DNA of 64,000 nucleotides from JAUMWX01 sp023394215 (GTDB lineage: Bacteria > Bacillota > Clostridia > Tissierellales > Peptoniphilaceae), in the NCBI GenBank assembly GCA_050313995.1, contig JBNPMM010000001.1; one strand, 5' to 3'. A program made the translations under genes and the position numbers. Below, piece after piece: positions 43,507-53,275 of the stretch. Below the pieces are notes generated by a model that ran no database searches, was not told the DNA's origin, and saw only the letters and a program-made list of their open reading frames with translations. Within the stretch, counting starts at the first letter, position 1; every line of letters starts with the position of its first letter.

Positions 43507-44671
43507 TAATTTTCTCCAAAAGTTCTATTAAAAAGTTTCCATCAGGATTTTCTAAAATATACTTGGAATGCTCAACAAGGTCTGATGGGGTTAAATACTT
43601 TTTATCCAATGTTTTAATATAAAATGAGTTTTTATCATTTATATTTTTGAAATGAGTATCTATTTCCAAGCTTAGATTATTTAAATCCTCTAAATAATGA
43701 TAAATTTTATCTTTTAAGGTTAAATCATTATTTGTTTCAAGTTTCATAAGCGAGCTTTCAAGCTGATTTATCCTTATTGCCGGGGAAACTTTTTCAATTT
43801 GGCGGTTTATTTCTTCCAAAGCCAAAGTCTTGGATGAAATGAGGCTCTTCATATTTCTATCGATTATAGACTTGAAAGATTCTGTATTCATAACAGTCTC
43901 AATATATTTTTTTGCTATATATTCGGCAGCCTTGGTTGGAGTGGACTGATATTTATCAGCCACCAAATCTGCTATAGAAAGGTCTATTTCATGGCCTATA
44001 GCTGTGAGTATCGGGGTTTTTGCCCTATAGATTGCATCTGCAAGTCCTTCATCATTAAATGAAGATAAATCTTCATTTGAGCCCCCTCCCCTTGTTATGA
44101 CTATCAAATCAAGTCCTAATTCATCCAAAGCTTCGATTGCCTTAACCAGTGATTTTGGAGAGTTCACTCCCTGAACCTGTGCATTATGAAAAAATATTTT
44201 ACAATTATATTTTAAATCATTCATAACCCTATAGAAGTCATGAATTGCTGCAGAATTCTCACTTGTCACAAGTCCTATATTATAAGGTAAATCACTTAAA
44301 TCTTTTTTTTGAGAGGGATCAAAATATCCTTTTTCCTTAAGCCTTGCTTTTAATTCAGTCATATTTTCGGAAAACTTACCTATCCCCTGTTTTTCGAAAG
44401 ATTTTACAATCATCTGAACTTTGCTGCCTTTTCCATAAAGTGAAATATTTCCGTTCACTTGCAGCTTATCACCATTTTGAAAATCTATTCGGTTATTGAA
44501 AAATACACAGGATAAGGTATCTTCATCTTCCTTAAGATCAAAGTATATATAGATTGATTTTTTTAAGTTAACAACCTCTCCGACAACTGATATATTTTGT
44601 AAAATCGGATTCGAAGTTATTTCCCTTTTAAGGTATGAATTCAGGGTTGCAACCCCTATGGGTCTTGTCAT
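43499..44671 (-). CDS. xseA: Exodeoxyribonuclease VII large subunit
   Basis: The 390-residue protein has an N-terminal OB fold (VGEVVNLKKSIYIYFDLKEDE) and the catalytic domain with RGGGSNEDLSSFNDE and TAIGHEIDLSIADLVAD. ExoVII degrades single-stranded DNA. It overlaps nusB by ATGA. Confidence 0.95.
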   Translation of the reverse strand: MTRPIGVATLNSYLKREITSNPILQNISVVGEVVNLKKSIYIYFDLKEDEDTLSCVFFNNRIDFQNGDKLQVNGNISLYGKGSKVQMIVKSFEKQGIGKFSENMTELKARLKEKGYFDPSQKKDLSDLPYNIGLVTSENSAAIHDFYRVMNDLKYNCKIFFHNAQVQGVNSPKSLVKAIEALDELGLDLIVITRGGGSNEDLSSFNDEGLADAIYRAKTPILTAIGHEIDLSIADLVADKYQSTPTKAAEYIAKKYIETVMNTESFKSIIDRNMKSLISSKTLALEEINRQIEKVSPAIRINQLESSLMKLETNNDLTLKDKIYHYLEDLNNLSLEIDTHFKNINDKNSFYIKTLDKKYLTPSDLVEHSKYILENPDGNFLIELLEKING

Positions 44672-45048
44672 AATATTTCCTTAGCTACAGAAGAAAGTAT
44701 ACCGTTTATTAATTTGAAAGAATCTTCCGTAGAAAAAATCTTGGCATTTTCCACAGCCTCATTAATAGAAACACTTACCGGTACGGATTTTTGTATATAA
44801 AACTCGTTTATGGAAACTCTTAAAATAGCCCTATCAAGTTTGGATAATCTATAGTTTGTTTTAGTGTTTATTATTTGGTCAATCTTTTCGAGATTTTCTG
44901 TTATAGATATTAAAGATTCTTTCAAAAAGTCACCGGCTTCTATTTCATGGTTTTCTAAAATTTGTTCGATCGGCAAAATATTGTTTTCATTAAAATCATA
45001 TTGAAAAACAAGTTTTACCAACCATTGTCGTTGACTTTTTCTATCCAT
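44668..45048 (-). CDS. nusB: Transcription antitermination factor NusB
   Basis: ATG 45048, directly after the efp stop codon, gives 126 residues, the usual length. The helical protein has SKLDRAILRVSINEF and SVSINEAVENAKIFSTEDSFKLINGIL typical of NusB. It works with NusE in rRNA antitermination. Confidence 0.93.
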   Translation of the reverse strand: MDRKSQRQWLVKLVFQYDFNENNILPIEQILENHEIEAGDFLKESLISITENLEKIDQIINTKTNYRLSKLDRAILRVSINEFYIQKSVPVSVSINEAVENAKIFSTEDSFKLINGILSSVAKEIL

Positions 45049-45049
45049 T

Positions 45050-45607
45050 TTAAACCCTTGACAAGTATTCACCGGTTCTTGTATCTATCTTTAATACATC
45101 TCCTATATTAACAAATAGAGGAACATTTATCTTTGCTCCGGTTTCAACTATAGCAGGCTTTGTAGCTCCTGTCGCTGTATCTCCCTTGAAGCCCGGTTCA
45201 GTATCTATTACTTCCAATTCAACAAAGTTCATAGGTTCTACTGAAAAAGCCTTTCCTTGATAGAATTTTATAGTAGCATTATCATTTTCTCTTATATACT
45301 TCATAGCTTCTGCAACAGTTTCGTGATCCAAAGGAATTTGATCATAAGTGTCCGGGTTCATGAAATAGTATAGGTTACCTTCGTTATATAGATATTGCAT
45401 TTGTTGAGTTTCAATCCTTGCTTCTTCAAATTTTTCATTAGGATTGAATGTAAGTTCCTTAGTTGTGTCGTTCATTACAGATTTAATCTTAGCTCTTACG
45501 AAAGCCGCCCCTTTACCGGGTTTAACGTGTTGAAAATCCACAACGGAATATACATCTCCATCATACACAAAGGTAATACCTTTTCTTAAATCATTTGCTC
45601 CTATCAT
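45050..45607 (-). CDS. efp: Elongation factor P
   Basis: ATG 45607 with GGAGG gives 185 residues. The KOW-like N domain (IGANDLRKGITFVYDGDVYSV) has the modification-site loop KPGKGAAFV, and two OB domains follow. EF-P helps the ribosome past polyproline. It has its own promoter and heads the leftward efp-nusB-xseA series. Confidence 0.95.
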   Translation of the reverse strand: MIGANDLRKGITFVYDGDVYSVVDFQHVKPGKGAAFVRAKIKSVMNDTTKELTFNPNEKFEEARIETQQMQYLYNEGNLYYFMNPDTYDQIPLDHETVAEAMKYIRENDNATIKFYQGKAFSVEPMNFVELEVIDTEPGFKGDTATGATKPAIVETGAKINVPLFVNIGDVLKIDTRTGEYLSRV

Positions 45608-45636
45608 TTTTGCCTCCAAAATTTAATTCTAATAAT

Positions 45637-45664
45637 ATTATATCATTTTTCTCATACTATGCAA
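45637..45664 (-). promoter_or_regulatory. Promoter of the efp operon
   Basis: On the minus strand TTGCAT (-35), 16-bp spacer and TATAAT preceded by TGA (extended -10), just upstream of efp. Confidence 0.65.
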
Positions 45665-45676
45665 GAAAATGTATTA

Positions 45677-47137
45677 TTATTTATATATAGTTTGGTATCT
45701 TACAGCCTCATAAATATGTAAATCGCTTATCTCTTTTTCATCTTCCAAATCAGCTATGGTTCTTGCCAGTTTAATTATATTTATCATTTGCCTATGGGAT
45801 AGTTTATATTTATTACATATACTTTTGATAATTTCTAAAACTGAATCTTCCGGATGTATATAGTCAAATACTTCCTTGGAATTTAAATTACCGTTATAGA
45901 TACCAACCTTATTATTATACCTTTTTTCTTGATTTTTCCAAGCCCTATTTATATTTTTACTTATTTTTTCCAAATCATAGGAGGCATCTTCTCTATCAAA
46001 TCGACTCGGCATATCGATATTTATACATATGGAAAATCTGTCCAAAAGAGCTCTTGAAATTTTGTTGTTAAACTTATGGATACTTGCCGCAGAACATTTA
46101 CAATCTTTGTCCTTCCGTCCAAAATTTCCGCATGGACAGGGATTTGCGCAGGCTATAATAGAGGCTGACATGGGATAATTTTCTTTATCCGCTCTATAAT
46201 CCATAAATAAGTTAAGTTCTTCCAATATTGGTTTGGAAAAAAGGTTAAATTCATCAAAAAACATATATCCGAATGTAGATAAAAGAGCATACGACTTCTT
46301 ATTTGCAGAGCCGAAAATATCGGACAAAGACATATTTGAGTCAAATTTGTTTATGAGAGGCTTTGCGATTAAATTTTGACTATTATAGTAGAAGTTGTAG
46401 AGTTTGGAAAGGTAAAGAAATTTTTCAGGCTCTAAATTTGGAAGAATTGATTTGATGGCTTCAACCGTAAAAGTTTTTCCGCTTCCTATAGGCCCCTTTA
46501 TTAGTATGTGATGTTTGCCGGCTATGGCAATTATTAGAGATCTGATTAATCTATCCTGCCCTTTTACATGATTTATCGTTATATCAAATTTTTTATTATC
46601 AAAAGTTTGAATTTTTTTATTTGAAAAAAGCGGCTTCTTTTTATAAAAATAATCAATCACTTCCTGCAAGTTTTCCGCAAACATAATATTATCATGAGGA
46701 AAATATTTTATAAAGTCATAAGAATCTTTAGGAAATATTGCAATAAGATTTTTATTTTCCAATACAGTTTCTAAATATACCAATATATTTTCAGGGCAAA
46801 TGAGGTCCCCTTTCAGGTTTAAATCTCCTATAAAAATATATTGATCGCTGATTTCTATATTTGAAGTTAATTTTAAGAGTGCCATAAAAATAGGAAAATC
46901 AAGGCTTGCATAGCTAAATTTTACATTTTCTTCAAACAATAAATTTATTTTACCAAGCGGCATTTTAAGCCTATAGTATTTAAAAATATTTACTATCTTA
47001 TTTTTAATAATTGTCTTTTCGATTTTGTTATTTGATAAAATATTAAAAGCAAGCATTCCTTTTTGAACACTTGCTTCTATTTTATTTAACCGTCCCCTGC
47101 TTTTATTGCAAGTTATTGTTTTTACCGTAGAATACAT
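45677..47137 (-). CDS. Divergent ComM/YifB-like AAA+ ATPase
   Basis: The 486-residue protein has the ComM order of domains: N-terminal Lon-C-like fold, Mg-chelatase AAA+ domain with Walker A GPIGSGKTF and FFDEF Walker B, ACANPCPCGNFG with a cysteine cluster, and the C-terminal helical domain (SHRQMINIIKLARTIADLE). The usual RPFRxPHH motif before the AAA+ core is not seen (KPLINKF instead) and the N-domain is very divergent. ComM helps branch migration during natural transformation. It overlaps rluD by 16 bases. Confidence 0.8.
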   Translation of the reverse strand: MYSTVKTITCNKSRGRLNKIEASVQKGMLAFNILSNNKIEKTIIKNKIVNIFKYYRLKMPLGKINLLFEENVKFSYASLDFPIFMALLKLTSNIEISDQYIFIGDLNLKGDLICPENILVYLETVLENKNLIAIFPKDSYDFIKYFPHDNIMFAENLQEVIDYFYKKKPLFSNKKIQTFDNKKFDITINHVKGQDRLIRSLIIAIAGKHHILIKGPIGSGKTFTVEAIKSILPNLEPEKFLYLSKLYNFYYNSQNLIAKPLINKFDSNMSLSDIFGSANKKSYALLSTFGYMFFDEFNLFSKPILEELNLFMDYRADKENYPMSASIIACANPCPCGNFGRKDKDCKCSAASIHKFNNKISRALLDRFSICINIDMPSRFDREDASYDLEKISKNINRAWKNQEKRYNNKVGIYNGNLNSKEVFDYIHPEDSVLEIIKSICNKYKLSHRQMINIIKLARTIADLEDEKEISDLHIYEAVRYQTIYK

Positions 47138-48051
47138 GAATCCTCCTTGGAAAAGATAATTTCCTTATATTTTTTTATTAGGGGATCTTCGTCTATTCTT
47201 ATATCCATTTCTTCATCTGTAATGGGATGTATAAAATTTAAACGGCAGGCTTGTAATAATTGATTGTCAAGTTTGTACTTTGATCTGGTCCCTTTATAGT
47301 CCTTGTCTCCTAAAATAGGATGCCCTATATGGGAAAAATGTACCCTTATTTGGTGGGTCCTTCCTGTATATAACTTTATATCCAAATAGGAATAATCACT
47401 ATTTTCGATTTTTACATGATATGATGTCTTGGCATACCTTCCGCTGTCTATAACGGTCATAAGTTTTCGATTATGAGGATTTCTACCTATAGGATATTCC
47501 AAAATTCCATCTTTTTCGGAAAGTTTCCCGTTTATTATGGCCCTGTAATACTTATTTATTTCATGATTTTTAAACATATCTTTAAGCTTAATATAGGCTC
47601 TGTCAGATAAAGCTATAAGCATAAGTCCGCTTGTGTTCATATCCAGTCTGTGAACTATACCCGGTCTGTCCTGCCCTCCAAGTTCAGATAAGTTTTTGAA
47701 TCTGTAAAGTAAAAAATTTACAAGGGTCTTTTCCCTAATCTTATCAGTAGGGTGTGATAAAATTCCTCTCGGTTTGTTAACTATTGCTATATCAGCATCT
47801 TCATATATAACATCTATGGGGAGATTTTCTTTTTCCAATTCCTTTATTGTAAGTCCGGAAAGATCAATTTCTATTTTATCGCCAAATTTTACCTTATATC
47901 CTGCTTTTTCATATTTATCATTCACCAAAACTTGCTTTAAGTCTATCAGGCTTTTTATTTTTGATCTGGATATATCTTCAAAATAATCTGCTAAAAATAT
48001 ATCTAATCTTCCGAATTCATATTCTTCATTATCTAAATAAATAATCATCAA
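47122..48051 (-). CDS. rluD: RluD-family 23S rRNA pseudouridine synthase
   Basis: An S4 domain (1-65) precedes the synthase domain with HRLDMNTSGLMLIAL (catalytic Asp) and YTGRTHQIRVHFSHIGHPI. It lies after lspA and ung, as often in Firmicutes. The length of 309 residues is normal. Confidence 0.92.
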   Translation of the reverse strand: MMIIYLDNEEYEFGRLDIFLADYFEDISRSKIKSLIDLKQVLVNDKYEKAGYKVKFGDKIEIDLSGLTIKELEKENLPIDVIYEDADIAIVNKPRGILSHPTDKIREKTLVNFLLYRFKNLSELGGQDRPGIVHRLDMNTSGLMLIALSDRAYIKLKDMFKNHEINKYYRAIINGKLSEKDGILEYPIGRNPHNRKLMTVIDSGRYAKTSYHVKIENSDYSYLDIKLYTGRTHQIRVHFSHIGHPILGDKDYKGTRSKYKLDNQLLQACRLNFIHPITDEEMDIRIDEDPLIKKYKEIIFSKEDSCILR

Positions 48052-48713
48052 AGCCTCCAGTCTATTTCCTTTTTACCTTGAGAAAAAAGATAGGCGTTGG
48101 CTTTAGAAAAGGGTTTGGAGTTAAAAAATCCCCTACTTGCAGATAAAGGAGACGGATGGACCGATTTTATAATGCAATTTTTATTGGCATCTATAAATTG
48201 TGCCTTCTCCTGAGCTTTGTTTCCCCATAAGATATACACTACATTTTCTTTGTTTTCATTTATTTTTTTTATAATAAAATCTGTAAAAACGGACCAATAA
48301 GATTTTGCATAGAAATTTGGACTTGCCTGTCTTACTGTAAGACTTGCATTTAAAAGTAAAACTCCCTCTTCAGCCCATTTTTCCAAGTCCCCATTTAAAG
48401 GCGTTTCTATTTTTAAGTCATTTTTCAATTCTTTAAAAATATTTCTTAAAGAAGGCGGTAAGCTTATGCCTTTTTTCACTGAAAAAGCTAAACCGTCAGC
48501 TTGACCGGGTCCATGGTATGGATCTTGTCCCAATATAAGCACTTTAAGCTTTGAAAAACTTGTAAGTTTAAGAGCTCTGAAAATATCTTCCTTAGCAGGA
48601 TAAAGAATGTATTTATCATATTCCTTCATCATAAAGGCGTAGAAGTCCATAAAGTTTTTGTCTTTAAAAATATCTTTTAAGATATCATCCCAATCATTTC
48701 CTATCTTTATCAT
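48048..48713 (-). CDS. ung: Uracil-DNA glycosylase
   Basis: The 221-residue protein has GQDPYHGPGQADGLAFSV (water-activating Asp) and HPSPLSASRGFF, the family motifs. It removes uracil from DNA. It overlaps lspA by 20 bases and rluD by four. Confidence 0.95.
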   Translation of the reverse strand: MIKIGNDWDDILKDIFKDKNFMDFYAFMMKEYDKYILYPAKEDIFRALKLTSFSKLKVLILGQDPYHGPGQADGLAFSVKKGISLPPSLRNIFKELKNDLKIETPLNGDLEKWAEEGVLLLNASLTVRQASPNFYAKSYWSVFTDFIIKKINENKENVVYILWGNKAQEKAQFIDANKNCIIKSVHPSPLSASRGFFNSKPFSKANAYLFSQGKKEIDWRL

Positions 48714-49164
48714 TTTTACCCTCGATAAAAAATATATAGAAAATTAAAAATATAGCAGAGAATGAAATATACATATCAGCAAAGTTAAATACCGGAAAAT
48801 CATATATACCGCCTAAGGGTGTAAAAATGAAATCCACTACATAGCCAAATCTGAATCTGTCTATTACGTTACCTATTGCCCCCGCCATTATCATAACCAA
48901 AGGAAGTTTAACAGAAATGCCAATTTTGTTTCTATTTTTTAATAAAAATACTAATATAGCCAAGCAGACCGCAAAAGCTATAATTATAAAAATATATTTT
49001 GCATTCTGAAGCATTCCCCATGCTGCGCCCTTATTTTCCAAATAGGTCAAGTGTAGCCAATTTTTTAATATTTTAACTTGAACTTGCCCCATTAAATACG
49101 ATTTAGCCAGAGTCTTTGTGACTTGATCGGCAAAAATTGCCAGTAAAAATATAATAATATACAT
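48694..49164 (-). CDS. lspA: Lipoprotein signal peptidase
   Basis: ATG 49164 with GGAGG is preferred over an upstream in-frame start within ylmH, giving 156 residues and four membrane spans. The catalytic aspartates are in AIGNVIDRFRFGYVVDF and VFNFADMYI. LspA cleaves prolipoprotein signal peptides. Confidence 0.93.
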   Translation of the reverse strand: MYIIIFLLAIFADQVTKTLAKSYLMGQVQVKILKNWLHLTYLENKGAAWGMLQNAKYIFIIIAFAVCLAILVFLLKNRNKIGISVKLPLVMIMAGAIGNVIDRFRFGYVVDFIFTPLGGIYDFPVFNFADMYISFSAIFLIFYIFFIEGKNDKDRK

Positions 49165-49171
49165 AAGCCTC

Positions 49172-49930
49172 CTATATAAACTTTTCAACCCTTATTCTAA
49201 ATTTATCCTTTCGGGTTTTACCTTCTATTTCTTTAAGAATAAATCTTCCAAATCCCCTTACGGAAACCATATCTTGGCTTTTTACTTCCGTAGATGGATT
49301 ATTTGAGATTATATAATTTAATTTCACGAAATCTTTTTCTATTATCGTTTTTGTTTTTGATCTTGCCAAATTAAGAACGGCACTTAAAATTGCATCAAGT
49401 CTTAAAGAAGATACTATGGTATTTATACTTTCAAATTCAAAATCTTTATTTTCCAAATATAATTTAGGAGTACTTGAGACTTTTACTTTATTTCTTTTAA
49501 CACTTTTAAGGTTAAATAGTATAAAATCCGCAATTTCTTTTTTACATACAAGCATAGCTGAAGATTCTTTAAGAGATATATCTCCTATCTTATTTCTATC
49601 TATACCCAAGTTTAAAACCGCTCCTAAAATATCTCGATGTCCAACTGAAGAATTTAGCTTGTCAATATTTAATATTTCAATCTTTTGATTTAAGTTCTCC
49701 TCTAAATTAAAGTCGTCAAGAGAATAAAATATGATTTGCCTCTCTCCGTATTCATGAGATTTATATATTTTATAATAAATTTTTTCCCTGTTACAAATTG
49801 ATTTTAATAATTCTATATGATTAGGTGTCATAAAATCACTGTTGTCAATTTGTGAATAATAAAGTTTAGAAATCCTGTCAGAATATTTTTGATATACTAA
49901 TTTTGATTCCTCATCTTTAATAAAATCCAT
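49172..49930 (-). CDS. ylmH: YlmH-family S4-domain RNA-binding protein
   Basis: ATG 49930 with GGAGA gives 252 residues; the frame also runs through the upstream terminator. The C-terminal S4 domain (SLRLDAILSAVLNLARSKT..) and the N-terminal region match YlmH/RqcP-related proteins of the division cluster, which act in ribosome quality control or division. It comes after sepF. Confidence 0.85.
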   Translation of the reverse strand: MDFIKDEESKLVYQKYSDRISKLYYSQIDNSDFMTPNHIELLKSICNREKIYYKIYKSHEYGERQIIFYSLDDFNLEENLNQKIEILNIDKLNSSVGHRDILGAVLNLGIDRNKIGDISLKESSAMLVCKKEIADFILFNLKSVKRNKVKVSSTPKLYLENKDFEFESINTIVSSLRLDAILSAVLNLARSKTKTIIEKDFVKLNYIISNNPSTEVKSQDMVSVRGFGRFILKEIEGKTRKDKFRIRVEKFI

Positions 49931-49938
49931 ATTTTCTC

Positions 49939-49967
49939 CAAAAAATATGGCTGTCAAAGACAGCCAT
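49939..49967 (-). terminator. Terminator or attenuator between sepF and ylmH
   Basis: ATGGCTGTC and GACAGCCAT pair over 9 bp with a three-base loop, followed by ATTTTTT on the minus strand. It may reduce expression of ylmH, lspA and ung relative to sepF. Confidence 0.8.
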
Positions 49968-49977
49968 TAAGTTTAAA

Positions 49978-50508
49978 TTATAATTGATATAAGCTTCTGT
50001 TTGTGATTTGTTCTTTAATAGCTCCGTCAATGTTTATTCCGTTAGGTGCTATAACATATATATCCTTTGTAACATTTTGGATTGTACCGTTTAAAGCATA
50101 AACACCACCGCTTACGAAGTAAAATATTTGAGTTTTTTTATCAACTTCCAACATTTCCAAGTTTAAGACTACGCTCTTTCCGCTTGTTATATCATCAACT
50201 ACCAACTTACCGTCTTCATAAGTAAGCGGTTCTCTTATAGAAACTATCATATTTGAACTTGATCCCCTTGAAATGCTGCTTTGTACAGCAGGTCTTTTAG
50301 AGAATCTTTCCTCCCTTCCTGATTTTACAACATCTGTTTTTACTTCGCTGTCATTAGCCTTGATTTCTTCTTTTGTTTCAATTACTTCTTCTTTTTCATC
50401 ATTCTTTGAATCTTCATACTTATCATAATCTTCATAAAAATTATCTTCATCATCATAATATTCTGATTCAATACCTACAAAGTCTTTAACCTTATCCCAA
50501 AAAGACAT
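49978..50508 (-). CDS. sepF: Cell division protein SepF
   Basis: The 176-residue protein has the N-terminal amphipathic helix (SFWDKVKDFVGIE), an acidic linker and the C-terminal SepF core (IVSIREPLTYEDGKLV.., FYFVSGGVYALNGTIQNV). SepF links FtsZ to the membrane at the division site. Confidence 0.93.
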   Translation of the reverse strand: MSFWDKVKDFVGIESEYYDDEDNFYEDYDKYEDSKNDEKEEVIETKEEIKANDSEVKTDVVKSGREERFSKRPAVQSSISRGSSSNMIVSIREPLTYEDGKLVVDDITSGKSVVLNLEMLEVDKKTQIFYFVSGGVYALNGTIQNVTKDIYVIAPNGINIDGAIKEQITNRSLYQL

Positions 50509-50520
50509 AAACCCTCCCGA

Positions 50521-51180
50521 TTATTTGAATATGGCACTACCAATTCTTATCATATTGGAGCCTTCGTCAATAGCCAACTTATAATCGGCAGTCATACCCA
50601 TAGACAAATACTCCATTTTAATATTATTATAACTTATTTTTTTGTGTTTTTCGAATATTTTTTTACATTTAGCAAAAGTATTTCTAATCTCTTTTTCATC
50701 ATCAATATTTGGACCTATAGTCATAAGTCCATGAACCTTTACATGGCTACTTTTTTCCACCAAGGCTATAAACTCATCCAGATCTTCCTCAAAAATAGCG
50801 AGTTTTGAATCTTCTCTTGATATATTAAGCTGAATTAGGCAATGAAAAATCCAATTATGCTTTTTGCCTTCTTTTTCCAATGCACTTAATAGGGATATCC
50901 TATCAAGAGACTGTATCAATAAATCCTTACCTACAAGATACTTTATCTTATTGGTTTGAAGATTTCCTATCATATTATAAGAAAAGTTACCTGCGTATTT
51001 ATCTATTCTTGCAAGCAGACTCTTTACATGATTTTCTCCTATAGTATCTATATCAGTGTTTAAAAGTTCATCTATTCTATCATCTTCCACATATTTAGTG
51101 ACAGCCACTATTTTTACTTGTTTGTCACCTATATATTCTTTTATTTCATTAATATTATCTGCAATGCTAATAGGAATCAC
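50521..51180 (-). CDS. yggS: YggS-family PLP-binding protein
   Basis: The 219-residue PLP protein has KIVAVTKYVEDD (PLP lysine), FSYNMIGNLQTNK and LSMGMTADYKLAI, RIGSAIF. The family keeps vitamin B6 in balance. The gene before sepF is the usual ylmE place. Confidence 0.93.
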   Translation of the reverse strand: MIPISIADNINEIKEYIGDKQVKIVAVTKYVEDDRIDELLNTDIDTIGENHVKSLLARIDKYAGNFSYNMIGNLQTNKIKYLVGKDLLIQSLDRISLLSALEKEGKKHNWIFHCLIQLNISREDSKLAIFEEDLDEFIALVEKSSHVKVHGLMTIGPNIDDEKEIRNTFAKCKKIFEKHKKISYNNIKMEYLSMGMTADYKLAIDEGSNMIRIGSAIFK

Positions 51181-52276
51181 CTTCCTTAAAATTTTTAGGA
51201 TTTATGAGTATTTTTGTGAATTCTTCAAGCCTATCTATATTGATATTTTCAATTAAGGCCCTTGAAAATATTTGATTTAAATCCCTACTTACAAAGATAT
51301 TATCACCTTGAGAAGATATTACGCTTAAAGGATAAAATTTAATTTTATTATTATCCAAGCCATATACGCCGCTTATACCGTCTTTTTCAAATAAGGCGGA
51401 CTTAGGTATAGAAAAGCCTTCATAAGAATCAAATTTAAGCCTTACATCAACAAATCGTTTATCCTTAAAATAATTCAATCCGTCATAAGACTTATAGACC
51501 AAAATTCTCTTATTATTTCTTATTCCGTAAGATTCAAGGTTGGCATTTATTTCTTTACTGTCATAGACAACTTTTATTTTCTTTAAATCGTTTATCTTAA
51601 TATCACTTTTATCAAGCACGCATACAAAATAATATTTTTTATTATTAAGATACTTTAATCCCAATATGGGTTCTATACTTATATTTTCGGAATTTAGGAG
51701 AAAGTCGAAATTTGTATCATTCAAATTGTTCATATTTATAAGACTTTCATATCCGTCAATATGATTTACAATATAGCCCGATTCTTTAAACTTTATCAAC
51801 TTATCATTGTTTACTTGATTTAAATAAGTAAGAGTTTTAGAAGAAAAGTCATCATCGGAATTTATACTTGAAAAATATGAAAAATTTATATCTGCGTAAC
51901 GATTATTTAAAAGAGCTTTTTTTGCCACATCATAATCAATCCCTAAACTCCCCTTATTTGCCTTATAGGAGTTGAGCATTGCCTTAGTTTGATTCATCGA
52001 TATCGGATTATTTGTTCCGTCAATGTCTTGACCGGTCCTATAGACCATATTTTCATTTATATTCAATTTTTGTCCGGAAAAATTATCATAGACTATTTCA
52101 TCAAAGACCAAAAAGGCCTTTGTTTCTATATAATTTTCCTTTGTCAATAATTGTCCTACATTATAAAGATTATTTTGCTTGCTTATGTTTGAATACTTTT
52201 GAAATATTGCTGCAAAAAGTAAAAAAGCTGCAAAAATAAGTAGGGCAAAAAGTCTATAGGATCTTTTTCTTTTCAT
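51167..52276 (-). CDS. HlyD-like membrane-anchored protein of the division cluster
   Basis: ATG 52276 with GAGGAAG gives 369 residues: a membrane helix (LFALLIFAAFLLFAAIF) and a long external part rich in beta strands, with GFSIPKSALFEKDGISGVY resembling the barrel of HlyD adaptors. Proteins like this are annotated as HlyD family efflux adaptors next to yggS-sepF in some Clostridia, yet no efflux pump is nearby, so the role is probably in the envelope. It overlaps yggS by 14 bases. Confidence 0.6.
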   Translation of the reverse strand: MKRKRSYRLFALLIFAAFLLFAAIFQKYSNISKQNNLYNVGQLLTKENYIETKAFLVFDEIVYDNFSGQKLNINENMVYRTGQDIDGTNNPISMNQTKAMLNSYKANKGSLGIDYDVAKKALLNNRYADINFSYFSSINSDDDFSSKTLTYLNQVNNDKLIKFKESGYIVNHIDGYESLINMNNLNDTNFDFLLNSENISIEPILGLKYLNNKKYYFVCVLDKSDIKINDLKKIKVVYDSKEINANLESYGIRNNKRILVYKSYDGLNYFKDKRFVDVRLKFDSYEGFSIPKSALFEKDGISGVYGLDNNKIKFYPLSVISSQGDNIFVSRDLNQIFSRALIENINIDRLEEFTKILINPKNFKEGDSY

Positions 52277-52283
52277 ATCTTCC

Positions 52284-53273
52284 TCAGAAATCAAATTCTT
52301 CCTTTTCTAATTTATTCATTAACAATTTACTCGCTTCTCTTATATCAAATCCCTTATAAAGAATATCATATATTATGGAGTTTATAGGCATATATATCTT
52401 TTTTTGGTCGCTTATTTCCTTTATAGCCTTTGCGGTTGAAATTCCTTCTACAACCATATTAATCTTATTTTCCGAATCAAGGATGCTGTAGCCCTTTCCT
52501 ATAAGTTCTCCCGCATTTCTGTTTCTGCTGTGCTTGGATGTTGCAGTTACAATAAGATCTCCAAGTCCTGCCAGTCCATAAAGTGTATTTCTTTGCCCTC
52601 CCATGGCCATACAAAATCTTGCCATCTCATGAATTCCTCTGGTAATAAGGGCGGCTTTAGGATTATCTCCAAAACCCAGGCCGTCGATCATGCCTATACC
52701 CAGAGCTAAGACATTTTTAACGGCTCCTCCGTATTCCACTCCTAATAAGTCATCATTTGTATATATTCTAAGGCTGTCGGACATAAGTATTTTCTGCATT
52801 TTTTTTGCTAAGTCCGGATCGGTTCCTGCTATAACAAGCGATGTAGGCGAATCGATTATAACCTCCTCAGCATGAGAAGGTCCTGAAAGGGCTAAGAATT
52901 TGTTATGAGGCAAAAATTCCTTATAAATTTCTGAAATTCTTAAATTTGTTTCCTTCTCTATCCCCTTAGATAGGTTTATTATTATGGAATCCTTATTAAA
53001 ATATTTATAATTGTTTTCCAAAAGATTTCTAATATTTTGAGTCGGAACGGCATTTAAAATTATTTGATTTTTTAACGCCTCACTAATATCGGTACTTGCA
53101 AAAATATTATTTCTTAAAGTCCTATCCTTTAAATACTTATTATTTGTATGATTTTCATTGATTTCTTTACATATATGATCTTCTCTGGCATATATAACTA
53201 CATCATGATTTTTTGCAAGGGAATTTGCCATGGCACTTCCCCAGCTTCCGCCGCCAAGTATTCCTATTTTCAT
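52284..53273 (-). CDS. gpsA: NAD(P)H-dependent glycerol-3-phosphate dehydrogenase
   Basis: The 329-residue protein has GGGSWGSAMANSLA, the Rossmann fold, SGPSHAEEV, VEYGGAVKNVLA (with the active-site Lys) and TRGIHEMARF. It makes glycerol-3-phosphate for phospholipids; plsY follows as its user. Confidence 0.95.
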   Translation of the reverse strand: MKIGILGGGSWGSAMANSLAKNHDVVIYAREDHICKEINENHTNNKYLKDRTLRNNIFASTDISEALKNQIILNAVPTQNIRNLLENNYKYFNKDSIIINLSKGIEKETNLRISEIYKEFLPHNKFLALSGPSHAEEVIIDSPTSLVIAGTDPDLAKKMQKILMSDSLRIYTNDDLLGVEYGGAVKNVLALGIGMIDGLGFGDNPKAALITRGIHEMARFCMAMGGQRNTLYGLAGLGDLIVTATSKHSRNRNAGELIGKGYSILDSENKINMVVEGISTAKAIKEISDQKKIYMPINSIIYDILYKGFDIREASKLLMNKLEKEEFDF

Positions 53274-53275
53274 AA

